Made by a program: the position numbers and the translations under genes
Assembly: GCA_946629065.1 (NCBI GenBank)
Contig: CAMOXK010000009.1
Coordinates: 1-48,486, forward strand
Direction: 5' to 3'
DNA: 48,486 bases
From: an uncultured Clostridia bacterium
GTDB lineage: Bacteria; Bacillota; Clostridia; Oscillospirales; Oscillospiraceae
Notes under the pieces: model-generated
Seen by the model: only the letters and a program-made list of their open reading frames with translations
Database searches by the model: none
Told to the model about the DNA's origin: nothing
Shown: one piece after another, positions 7,920 to 14,971 of the stretch
Layout of the letters: each line of letters begins with the position of its first letter
How positions within the stretch are numbered: position 1 is the stretch's first letter

Positions 7920-9338
7920 TCACAGGATCCCGGCGGCGAGGCCGGAGAGCCAGCCCAGCAGCTGCGTGGGGAAGAGCCCCAGCAGCAGCGCAGCGCAGGC
8001 CAGGCCGATCAGCGGAAGCCTGATGCAGAGGCCGCAGCGGATGGGTTCATAGGGGAAATCCTCCCCCGGGAAAAAGCCCTTGCTGACAACGGGAAGCAGA
8101 TAGCCCGCCGTGAGCAGGGCAGATACGAGCAGCACCGCCGCGCCGATCCAGCCCAGCTCCGGGAAGGCTGCGAAGCTCCCCTCCGCCAGATACCACTTGG
8201 ACACAAAGCCCGCAAAGGGCGGGATGCCGATGAGGGAAAGCCCCGTCACCGCAAAGCAGAAGAGGGGCAGGGGCATGGAGCGGCCGATGCCATAGAGCTG
8301 CTCCACCCGGGTCTTGCCGGTCTTGCAGATGAAGGCGCCGGCGCAGAGGAAGAGGCACACCTTGGCTACCGAGTGAAACACCGCCTGGAGGATGGCCCCG
8401 GCAAAGCCCGCTCCGTTCAGGAGGAAGAGACCGAAGAGCACATAACTCACCTGGGAAACGGTGGAGTAGGCCAGGCGCTTTTTCAGCACTTTTTCCTTAT
8501 AGGCCAGCATACTGCCCGTGAACACCGTGGAAAGGGCCAGGACCAGCCCCGCCCATTGGACCCAGGTCCCCCGCAGGGCGTCGGCGCCGTAAAGGTAAAA
8601 GATGGTGCGCAGGATTCCCAGAACGCCGCCCTTGGTGATGACGCCGGAGAGGACCGCCGAGGCGGGTGCAGGAGCCTCCGGGTGGGCGGTGGGCAGCCAG
8701 TCGTGCAAAGGCATCATACCGGCCTTGCCGCCAAAGCCCACGATCATGGCCATGGCAGCCGCCAGCAGCAGCGGGGCAGCTGTTCCCTGCAGCGCACCGC
8801 CGGGAACAAAGGCAGCGCCGCCGGTGGCGGGATAGATCACAAAGAAGCCGAAGAGGGCCAGGGCCGCGCCGAAGAGGGAGTAGCCCAGGTACTTCATGGC
8901 AGCTCTCCGGGAGGCCTCCGTCTGCTCGTGCAGGACCAGCGGGAAGCTGAGAAGCGTCATGGCCTCGTAAAAGAGGTAAAAAGTCAGCAGGTTTCCCGCA
9001 TAGCAGAGGCCCAGCATGGCGCTGAGGGTCAGGAGATAGAAAAGATAGTAGCGCTCCGGCTTTTCGTGAAGATACTCAAAGCCGAAGATCCCCGCCAGAA
9101 GAAACATGGCAGCAAAGAGCACGGAAAAGATTTTTCCCACCGCGTCCAGGCGAAGCAGGATCGGCATGCCCGGCAGGAAGGGCAGGGCGCACTCGCCCCG
9201 GCAGAGAAGGCCCAGCAGCACCAGTGCCAGCTCCACCGCCATCAGGGTGATCAAGCTGCGTTTTTCCGCCTTGCGTTTGGCAAGGAACGCCACCGGCACC
9301 GGCAGCAGAAGGGGCAGCAGCAGATACAATGCAGTCAT
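7920..9338 (-). CDS. MrpD-like antiporter subunit (second copy)
   Basis: The 472-residue polytopic protein has the proton-transport fold: Glu125 in FYLFYEAMTLL, Lys205 in GFGGKAGMMPLHDWLPTAHP and the SAVLSGVITKGG helix. This is the classic MrpD/NuoM/NuoL signature. ATG at 9338 is preceded by AAAGGAGGGG and lies 14 bp from the mrpD stop, so the operon is continuous. Alternative names used for this family are monovalent cation/H+ antiporter subunit D and NADH-quinone oxidoreductase subunit M. Which ion it carries cannot be told from sequence. Confidence 0.88.
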   Translation of the reverse strand: MTALYLLLPLLLPVPVAFLAKRKAEKRSLITLMAVELALVLLGLLCRGECALPFLPGMPILLRLDAVGKIFSVLFAAMFLLAGIFGFEYLHEKPERYYLFYLLTLSAMLGLCYAGNLLTFYLFYEAMTLLSFPLVLHEQTEASRRAAMKYLGYSLFGAALALFGFFVIYPATGGAAFVPGGALQGTAAPLLLAAAMAMIVGFGGKAGMMPLHDWLPTAHPEAPAPASAVLSGVITKGGVLGILRTIFYLYGADALRGTWVQWAGLVLALSTVFTGSMLAYKEKVLKKRLAYSTVSQVSYVLFGLFLLNGAGFAGAILQAVFHSVAKVCLFLCAGAFICKTGKTRVEQLYGIGRSMPLPLFCFAVTGLSLIGIPPFAGFVSKWYLAEGSFAAFPELGWIGAAVLLVSALLTAGYLLPVVSKGFFPGEDFPYEPIRCGLCIRLPLIGLACAALLLGLFPTQLLGWLSGLAAGIL

Positions 9339-9352
9339 CTTCTCCCCTCCTT

Positions 9353-10876
9353 TCAGAGCAGCGCCACGCCCCGTGCAATGAGCTGCACGAAGGGCCTGGC
9401 CAGGCAGCCCAGCAGGACCACCACGATGCTCATACAGAGGACCGCCGTCCGGAAGGACAGGCCGGGATTCTCTTTGTGTTCGTCATAGACTTCGCCCTCG
9501 GGTCCCCGGGGCTCCGGCTCCTTCTTCCAGATCTGCAGGATCACCGGCAGATAGTACCAGGCGTTCAGGAGGCTGGACACCGCGATGGCCGCCAGGGCCG
9601 TGATCATCTGCCACTGGGGGATCTCCTCCGCCAGGGCCGCCTGGCCCAGGACCAGCTTGGTCACGAAGCCCGCCAGCAGGGGCAGACCCACCATGGAGAG
9701 GCCGCCCACTGTGAAGCCCAGGCCCGCCGCCACATTGCGCCAGGCGGCGCCGCGGAGGTAATAGAGCTTCTTCTGGTGGCCGGAGGCGCGGATCAGGCCG
9801 CCGGTGGCAATAAAGAGCAGGGGCTTGGTAAAGGCGTGGGCCACGATCTGGAAGATGGCGGCGGTGATGCCCGCCGGGGTGCAGAGGCCCAGGCCCAGAT
9901 AGATATAGCCCACCTGGGCTACGGAGGAATAGGCGATCATGCGCTTGGCATGGGTCTCCCGCACGGCCCAGACGGAGCCGTAGATCATGGCGCAGGCGCC
10001 CAGCACGAAAAGCACGGAGCCGACGCCCAGAGAGCCGATCTCCTCCGGGGTGAAGACCCGGCACATGATCTTGATGAGCAGGATGATATAGCCCTTCAGC
10101 ACCACGCCGGAGAGCACCGCGGAGGAGGCTGTGGTGGCACTGCCGTGGGCGGTGGGCAGCCAGGTGTGGAAGGGAAAGAGCGCGCTTTTAACAGCGAGGC
10201 CCACGCACATCATGCCCGAGAGCACAGCCAGGGGATAGTGGAGGGAGTCGTTATCAAAAAGCGCCGTCACCGCGGGATAGAGGCTGGGCATCAGGAGATG
10301 TCCGGTGATGGTATAGAGCATGGAGACACCGAAGAGAAAGACGCCGCTGCCAACCAGGCTCATGATGAGATAGCGGATGGTGGCAAGGATGGTCTGGCCG
10401 CAGTCCCGGGCCATGACGATGCTGCAGGCGGCGATGGTGTTGATCTCGATGAACACATAGCCGGTGAACATGTCGTTGGTGTAGCTCAGGGCGAAGAGGG
10501 AGGCCGCCAGCAGATCCATCATGATGTAATAGAGGTTCTGCTTTTCCGGCAGGATGTCCTCCTCCAGATCCTTGCCGCCGCCCATGAGGGAGAAGAGCAT
10601 GACGAGGCAGAATACCGTGCAGAGCATGGACTCCACCGGGCCGGCCCGGAGTTCGTTGCCCCAGGGGGCGGGGAAGGCACCCATGGCATAGGTAAAATTC
10701 ACATTGCGCAGGCTGGTCTCCAGAAAGACCGCGCCGTTCAGCACCGCGGCGCAGAGCAGCATGGCAAGGGTCACGGCCCGGGCCTTTTTTCCGTCCCGCA
10801 CCAGTGTGGTGAGTATGCCGCTCAGCAGGGCCAGAAACACGCAGAAGAAGGGGAAATTCTCATAAAACATCCGCAT
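9353..10876 (-). CDS. mrpD: Mrp-type antiporter subunit D (MbhH-like)
   Basis: Large antiporter subunit placed directly after MrpC, the normal mrpD or mbhH position. The 507-residue protein keeps Glu144 in VFIEINTIAA and Lys230 in AVKSALFPFHTWLPTAHG. The start follows the mrpC stop after three bases (TGA-GCC-ATG). A second ATG two codons later is an alternative start, and the ribosome site is weak, suggesting translational coupling to mrpC. In Mrp complexes this subunit works with the small B, C, E, F and G subunits to exchange Na+ (or K+) for H+. Confidence 0.9.
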   Translation of the reverse strand: MRMFYENFPFFCVFLALLSGILTTLVRDGKKARAVTLAMLLCAAVLNGAVFLETSLRNVNFTYAMGAFPAPWGNELRAGPVESMLCTVFCLVMLFSLMGGGKDLEEDILPEKQNLYYIMMDLLAASLFALSYTNDMFTGYVFIEINTIAACSIVMARDCGQTILATIRYLIMSLVGSGVFLFGVSMLYTITGHLLMPSLYPAVTALFDNDSLHYPLAVLSGMMCVGLAVKSALFPFHTWLPTAHGSATTASSAVLSGVVLKGYIILLIKIMCRVFTPEEIGSLGVGSVLFVLGACAMIYGSVWAVRETHAKRMIAYSSVAQVGYIYLGLGLCTPAGITAAIFQIVAHAFTKPLLFIATGGLIRASGHQKKLYYLRGAAWRNVAAGLGFTVGGLSMVGLPLLAGFVTKLVLGQAALAEEIPQWQMITALAAIAVSSLLNAWYYLPVILQIWKKEPEPRGPEGEVYDEHKENPGLSFRTAVLCMSIVVVLLGCLARPFVQLIARGVALL

Positions 10877-10879
10877 GGC

Positions 10880-11275
10880 TCAGTCCTCGCTTTTCCGCGC
10901 CTGCATCATGATCTCGTCGATGTTCAGCGAGTGATACTTCTTATACAGGCGCTGGGTCAGGGCCAGCCCGAAGGCGGTGAAGGAGACGGACACCACGATG
11001 CCGGTGAGCACCAGTCCCGCGGGCAGGGGGTTGGAGTAGACCTCCACCGTGGCGGGCACCGAGGGATCGGCGATGATGGGGGCGATGCGGCCCTCCACAT
11101 AGCCGGCGCTGGTGAGGAAGAGGAAGATGGCGCTGTCCATAAAGCCCATGGAGACCACCTTTTTGAAGAGGTTGCGATTGAAGAGCATGCCGGCGAGACC
11201 TACTACGAAGAGCAGGACCGAGGCGGTCTCAAAGCGGTTTTCCGCCAGATGCCGCAGGATCTCATTCAGCTCCAT
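10880..11275 (-). CDS. mrpC: Mrp-type antiporter subunit C (MbhG/NuoK-like)
   Basis: The 131-residue protein has three hydrophobic segments and the NuoK/MnhC fold (LFVVGLAGMLFNRNLFKKVV near residue 25, SFTAFGLALTQRLYKKY near the end). The chosen start, MELNEI, is an ATG one base after the upstream stop (TGATATG), with AAGGGGGG about ten bases before it. An upstream in-frame start inside the previous gene is less likely. It sits between mrpB and mrpD as in all Mrp and Mbh operons. Confidence 0.9.
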   Translation of the reverse strand: MELNEILRHLAENRFETASVLLFVVGLAGMLFNRNLFKKVVSMGFMDSAIFLFLTSAGYVEGRIAPIIADPSVPATVEVYSNPLPAGLVLTGIVVSVSFTAFGLALTQRLYKKYHSLNIDEIMMQARKSED

Positions 11276-11276
11276 A

Positions 11277-12197
11277 TCACAGGTCCCCCCTTCCGAAGTA
11301 AGTATAGAAAGCATACATGGTGCAGGCCACTTCCAGGCCCACCGCCACGTTGATGGGCAGGATAATGCCCGCGGATAGGATGCTGCCGGGTGTGCCCAGC
11401 GGGATCAGGTTGGGCAGGCCGTTTGCCCCCACATAGATGGTGTAGCAGATCAGAACGGCGTAGAGGATCAGGGCTCCCACCTTGATGATGTGGTAGACCT
11501 TGTGGTTGAAGAAGCTCTGGACCCGTCTGGCCCCGAAAGCGTTTTCGCAGAGGATCAGGGCGCCGCCCAGGATGCTGCCGCCGGCAAAGCCGCCGCCGGG
11601 GGAAAGATGGCCGTTACAGAGGATATAGAGGCCATAGAGAAAGATCACCGGCATAAGGACCGTGGTGATGTGGCCCAGGATCTGATTGCGCTCCTCCTCA
11701 TCCAGGGCGTCGCTGCGCCGCAGCGCCAGCCGATCCTTTTGGGAGGTGTTCTTCCGGTCCGCCTCCAGCAGCATGATCACCGCCGTGGCACCCAGGAAAA
11801 GGACGCAGCTTTCCCCGTAGGTATCAAAACCGCGATAGACCAGAATGATGTTGGTGACCAGGTTCGTGGCGCCCACTTCCTCCAGGCCCTGCTCGATATA
11901 GCGGCGGGAGGTCTCGTTTTCCGGGGCGTTGTCCGCGTCGCCGAAGCGGGGCAGATAGGCCACGGTGGTGAGCATCAGCAGGGCGAAAATGGCACAGCAG
12001 AGGATGCCGAAGGCGGTGGTAAGGCGGTTCATGGCAGTCCCGCCGGCGCTCCGCAGCAGAGAGGGGCCGTGCTGCACAGGGGCTTCCTCTTCTTTCACAG
12101 GCTCCGGATTTTCCACATGGGCCAGGGGCTCGGGCAGAGCAGGGCTATCCCCCTCCACCCAGCGCTCCAGTTTTTCATACCAAAGGGGTTTTTTCAT
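11277..12197 (-). CDS. mrpB: MbhE-MrpB fusion subunit of the antiporter
   Basis: 306-residue membrane protein with two recognisable parts. Roughly residues 50-140 match the MbhE-type domain (ILVYRGFDTYGESCVLFLG). Roughly residues 170-306 match MnhB/MrpB (HLSPGGGFAGG and following helices). The cytoplasmic N-terminus of about 50 residues is acidic and proline-rich (EPLAHVENPEPVKEEEAP), which is unusual for the family. The ATG at 12197 overlaps the stop of the preceding gene as ATGA, and a longer upstream reading is out of frame with real coding. In archaeal Mbh the two domains are separate genes (mbhE, mbhF); in classic Mrp the first belongs to MrpA. Confidence 0.87.
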   Translation of the reverse strand: MKKPLWYEKLERWVEGDSPALPEPLAHVENPEPVKEEEAPVQHGPSLLRSAGGTAMNRLTTAFGILCCAIFALLMLTTVAYLPRFGDADNAPENETSRRYIEQGLEEVGATNLVTNIILVYRGFDTYGESCVLFLGATAVIMLLEADRKNTSQKDRLALRRSDALDEEERNQILGHITTVLMPVIFLYGLYILCNGHLSPGGGFAGGSILGGALILCENAFGARRVQSFFNHKVYHIIKVGALILYAVLICYTIYVGANGLPNLIPLGTPGSILSAGIILPINVAVGLEVACTMYAFYTYFGRGDL

Positions 12198-12448
12198 TTT
12201 CCGTCCCCCGTTCCGTCCAGATGATGCATGCTGCGCAGAGCCAGCAGGAACAGGATCGTATCGATCCCGACGCCCACGGCGGCCTCTGTGATGGCCAGGT
12301 CCGGCGCCTTCAGCAAGATCCAGATCACGCTGAGCATGGTGCCGAAGGCGGCATAGATGATGATGGTGGGCAGAAGATTTCTCGTAAAGTTTGCCGCCAC
12401 GGCGCATACGATCAGGCCGAGGAGCAGCAGTGTTTCAATGGCAGCCAT
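12194..12448 (-). CDS. MbhD-like DUF4040 antiporter subunit
   Basis: Small 84-residue membrane protein with three helices, carrying the LLKAPDLAITEAAVGVG motif that marks the MbhD/DUF4040 domain. In classic Mrp this segment is fused to the C-terminus of MrpA; here it is a separate gene, as in archaeal Mbh hydrogenases. It begins ATGATG at the mrpG stop. The second ATG (12448) is chosen because GAGGTGG is too close to the first, which would start at 12451. It ends in an ATGA overlap with the mrpB gene, so translation is coupled on both sides. Confidence 0.85.
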   Translation of the reverse strand: MAAIETLLLLGLIVCAVAANFTRNLLPTIIIYAAFGTMLSVIWILLKAPDLAITEAAVGVGIDTILFLLALRSMHHLDGTGDGK

Positions 12449-12756
12449 CATTCCACCTCACAGTGCTTGTCATAATCGGGATTGCTCAGGATCTCCACCT
12501 TGCTGATGCGGTGGGTGGAGACAGGGCTGGTGAGCCACTGGAAGGCCAGGATCAGCAGGATCTTGGCGCTGGCCCAGCCCAGGCCACGAAGCAGGATCAT
12601 CCCCGCGAAGATGAGCAGGGTGCCCAGGGTGTCGATGATGGCGGCGGCATGGATGCGGGTGAGCACATAGTCCATGCGGTAGACGCCGAACATGGCGATA
12701 CAGCAGCAGATGAGCCCCAGGCCGATCAGCACTGCCGCCAGGATCTCCAGGATCAT
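12448..12756 (-). CDS. mrpG: Mrp-type antiporter subunit G (MbhC-like)
   Basis: The 102-residue protein has three hydrophobic segments and the MnhG signature: YRMDYVLTRIHAAAIIDTLG near residue 26 and WLTSPVSTHRI near residue 74. It overlaps mrpF by four bases (ATGA) and touches the following MbhD-like gene. It is a small structural subunit of the antiporter membrane arm. Confidence 0.9.
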   Translation of the reverse strand: MILEILAAVLIGLGLICCCIAMFGVYRMDYVLTRIHAAAIIDTLGTLLIFAGMILLRGLGWASAKILLILAFQWLTSPVSTHRISKVEILSNPDYDKHCEVE

Positions 12757-13079
12757 GCCTCTCCCTCCTTTTCTTCCTCTGTTTTTTCCGCGCTCTCCCG
12801 CAGCTTGCCGAGGACCTGGTTCTGCACGAAGCGGCAGAGCACGATGACCATCAGAAAGGCGAGCAGCGCGAAGACCAGGCCGATATCCAGAATATAGTCC
12901 GCTCCGATGAAGATCGCCAGGATCACGATCATGTTGAGGCCCAGGGAGCCGATCATGTTGGCCGCCACGATCTTATCGGTAAAACGCTTGCCCAGCACCG
13001 CGTAAAGCAGGCTCAGCAGCACCAGCACGCCCAGCACCGAGAGCGCGATGAGCAGGTAGTTTTCCATAAAAGCGCTCAT
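12753..13079 (-). CDS. mrpF: Mrp-type antiporter subunit F (MbhB-like)
   Basis: The 108-residue protein has three predicted membrane helices followed by a charged cytoplasmic tail rich in Glu and Lys. It matches MnhF/MrpF by length, by the central DKIVAANMIGSLGLNMIVIL stretch, and by its place between E and G. Its ATG overlaps the mrpE stop by four bases. It is required for complex assembly in studied Mrp systems. Confidence 0.88.
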   Translation of the reverse strand: MSAFMENYLLIALSVLGVLVLLSLLYAVLGKRFTDKIVAANMIGSLGLNMIVILAIFIGADYILDIGLVFALLAFLMVIVLCRFVQNQVLGKLRESAEKTEEEKEGEA

Positions 13080-13570
13080 ACCCTCTCCTCCTTTTCCTGC
13101 AGCGTCTCCTCCATGGCCATGAGCCTGTGGTTCAGATCGCTCTCCGGGGTACCCTCGGCAAAGTCGCCGTTCAGGGCGTGGACCATCAGGGTGCTGTCAT
13201 AAATGCCCAGGGTGTAGGTTCCCGGGGTGATGGTGATGGAATTGGCCAGGATCGTCTGCAGAAAGCCCCGGTGCAGGTGGCTCTCGAAATGGAAGATCCT
13301 CGGCCGCACCAGGCGGCAGCCCGGGGACAGGATCACCCGGATCGCGGCGAGATTGGCCTTGACGATCTCCACCACTAGGCAACCGCCATAGCAGAGAAGC
13401 TGCCAGCCGATTTTGAGAAGGCGCCTGCTCTTCCGGTCGGACCAGCCGCAGACCTTTATCGCAAAGAGGGTCACCAGGGCGCTCAGCACCAGGCCGAAGC
13501 CCAAAATGTCCCAGCCGAGCCGCCCGTTAAAGAGCAGCCACAGGGCAAAGAAAAACAAAAACATCAGCAT
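13076..13570 (-). CDS. mrpE: Mrp-type antiporter subunit E (MbhA-like)
   Basis: First gene of the ten-gene operon. The 164-residue protein has two N-terminal helices and the MnhE cytosolic part, with LANSITITPGTYTLG near residue 110 and a later MVHALNGDF segment, both typical of the family. The start chosen is the ATG at 13570, because AGGAGG (13578-13583) lies seven bases upstream. A longer reading from 13591 would put this ribosome site inside the gene. A sigma-A promoter lies about 80 bp upstream. It overlaps mrpF by four bases. Confidence 0.9.
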   Translation of the reverse strand: MLMFLFFFALWLLFNGRLGWDILGFGLVLSALVTLFAIKVCGWSDRKSRRLLKIGWQLLCYGGCLVVEIVKANLAAIRVILSPGCRLVRPRIFHFESHLHRGFLQTILANSITITPGTYTLGIYDSTLMVHALNGDFAEGTPESDLNHRLMAMEETLQEKEERV

Positions 13571-13648
13571 ACTTTTTCCTCCTCTTTCCATCTCCGCCCG
13601 CGTACGCCGCCGGCTTTCGGAGATTTTCTGAGAGAATACAATAACCGG

Positions 13649-13677
13649 ATTCTACTGTATGCGCCGGGAAAAGGCAA
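13649..13677 (-). promoter_or_regulatory. Sigma-A promoter of the antiporter operon
   Basis: Minus-strand TTGCCT (13672-13677) and TAGAAT (13649-13654) with a 17-bp spacer, roughly 80 bp before mrpE. No specific operator is recognised. No other good promoter is seen before mrpE. Confidence 0.65.
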
Positions 13678-13747
13678 GGACTATTTTCCCGGTTTGGGGC
13701 GGCTCCGGCCATGGCCCTGCCGTAGGGAGGACGTCGGGAAGGCACAA

Positions 13748-13988
13748 AGATCCCCCCGGCGCCGTTTCGCGCCGGGGGGATCTCAAGCTGTCGACAAAAT
13801 GTCGACAGCTTGAAACGCAAAAATGGGAACTACCGAAAAAGTTCCCATTTTTGCGCGGATTGAACGTGAAGGGGGGCATACCCTCCCCCCTTCACAATCC
13901 CCCCATGCGTGTCCAAGCTTGGCCGCATAGGCGAAGGTTTGTCTGCAGTCTGAGATCCCCCCGGCGCCGTTTCGCGCCGGGGGGATCT
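13748..13988. repeat. Dense hairpin cluster with a duplicated 36-bp palindrome
   Basis: Lies in the gene-free gap between rhaD and the antiporter operon (13571-14018). The same 36-bp hairpin occurs at 13748-13783 and 13953-13988 without a mismatch (arms AGATCCCCCCGGCG/CGCCGGGGGGATCT). Between the copies are a 13-bp stem at 13783-13813 (TCAAGCTGTCGAC), a 15-bp stem at 13816-13855 (CGCAAAAATGGGAAC) and an 11-bp stem at 13866-13895 (GTGAAGGGGGG). The right-hand copy is 30 bp after the rhaD stop and may stop or stabilise that transcript, although it lacks a T-tract. Confidence 0.75.
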
Positions 13989-14018
13989 TTGTGCTGTATC
14001 AAATTGTGGGCGTTCGTC

Positions 14019-14831
14019 TCAGTCCAGGTAGCCCTCACGGCCCTTGACGGAGAAGCGCTCCTCCAGCTGATGCATCATGTCGTCGGTGATGGTGTTCACG
14101 CGAGGCAGGTGGGCGATCTTCATGTAGATCTCGGCTGCCTTCTCGGCGGTCTCGATGAGGCCGAAGGTCTCGTCCAGGTCCTTGCCGGCGCCGTAGATGC
14201 CGTGGAGGCTCCAGACCACCAGGCGGGCGGTGAGCATCTTCTCGGCGGTGGCTTCACCGATCTCGTTGGTGCCGCAGAGCATCCAGGGCAGCACGTTCAC
14301 GCCGTCGGGGAAGACCACGATGCACTCGGTGCACATCTGCCACAGGGTGCGGGTGAACTCCCGCTCGTCCAGGGTGTGGACATAGGTCATGGCCAGGAGG
14401 TTTGCGGGATGGCAGTGCATGACGACCCGGTTCATGGGATCCACCTTCAGGCGGGCCACATGGCTCATCATGTGGGCGGGGAACTCGCTGGTGAACTTGC
14501 CGCCGTCACTGTAGCCCCAGAGAAGTTCGGCCGTCTCGCCGCCGTCGGTGAGGCGGACCAGGCCCAGGTTCACGTCGGGGGCGTACTGGACGTTCTTGAA
14601 GTACTTGCCGGTGCCGGTGACCAGGAAGTACTTGCCTTCCAGCTCAGGAGCGGAGAAGCCGGTGGGGATCTTACGCAGGACCTTGTCGGTGTCCAGGTAT
14701 TCCTTCACTTCCGCCTCGTCCAGCAGCAGGGAAATGTTGCCGCCGTTGCGCTCGTCCCAGCCGTGGTTGTACATATTCGTGGTGGTGCGGATCATCTCCA
14801 CCATAAAGGGAGCGGTAAGAATGTCTTTCAT
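14019..14831 (-). CDS. rhaD: Rhamnulose-1-phosphate aldolase
   Basis: Class II zinc aldolase that splits L-rhamnulose-1-phosphate into DHAP and L-lactaldehyde in the cytoplasm. The 270-residue protein aligns by eye along its whole length with E. coli RhaD (about 274 residues): GWDERNGGN near residue 24, VTGTGKYFKNVQ near 71, zinc ligands His139 and His141 (MHCHPANLLA) and His210 (SLHGIYGAG), and catalytic Glu116 (TSEFPAH). ATG at 14831 is chosen because AAAGGAG lies seven bases upstream; an earlier in-frame TTG would overlap this site. It is last in the rha operon, after an intercistronic gap holding repeat elements. Confidence 0.95.
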   Translation of the reverse strand: MKDILTAPFMVEMIRTTTNMYNHGWDERNGGNISLLLDEAEVKEYLDTDKVLRKIPTGFSAPELEGKYFLVTGTGKYFKNVQYAPDVNLGLVRLTDGGETAELLWGYSDGGKFTSEFPAHMMSHVARLKVDPMNRVVMHCHPANLLAMTYVHTLDEREFTRTLWQMCTECIVVFPDGVNVLPWMLCGTNEIGEATAEKMLTARLVVWSLHGIYGAGKDLDETFGLIETAEKAAEIYMKIAHLPRVNTITDDMMHQLEERFSVKGREGYLD

Positions 14832-14852
14832 GTTCAATCTCCTTTCATCTTT

Positions 14853-14969
14853 GGCTCCCCTGACTAAGGGGAGCTGTCAACCGCCGTCTCACGGAAGGCG
14901 GTTGACTGAGGGGTACTCCAATAGAACGGATTGCCACACCAGTGTACGCACTGGTTCGCAATGACCGTC
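14853..14969. repeat. Two intergenic palindromic elements between rhaD and its upstream gene
   Basis: Positions 14853-14919 hold a two-hairpin element: GGCTCCCC...GGGGAGC, then TGTCAACCGCC...GGCGGTTGACTGAGGGG. It has the same architecture as three elements at 16415-16632. Directly after it, 14921-14969 carries a different unit centred on CCAGTGTACGCACTGG. Both resemble abundant intergenic repeats I associate with Oscillospiraceae genomes. They fill nearly all of the gap between the isomerase stop and the rhaD start. Confidence 0.65.
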
Positions 14970-14971
14970 TT

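Noticed and set aside
6071-9488. Long plus-strand frames opposite the antiporter genes
   Set aside because: Arg/Gln/His-rich antisense translations without motifs or ribosome sites; the minus-strand genes are clear.
13571-14018. Possible CRISPR-like array of repeats
   Set aside because: The repeats are palindromes of different sequence with uneven spacing, and no cas genes are nearby.
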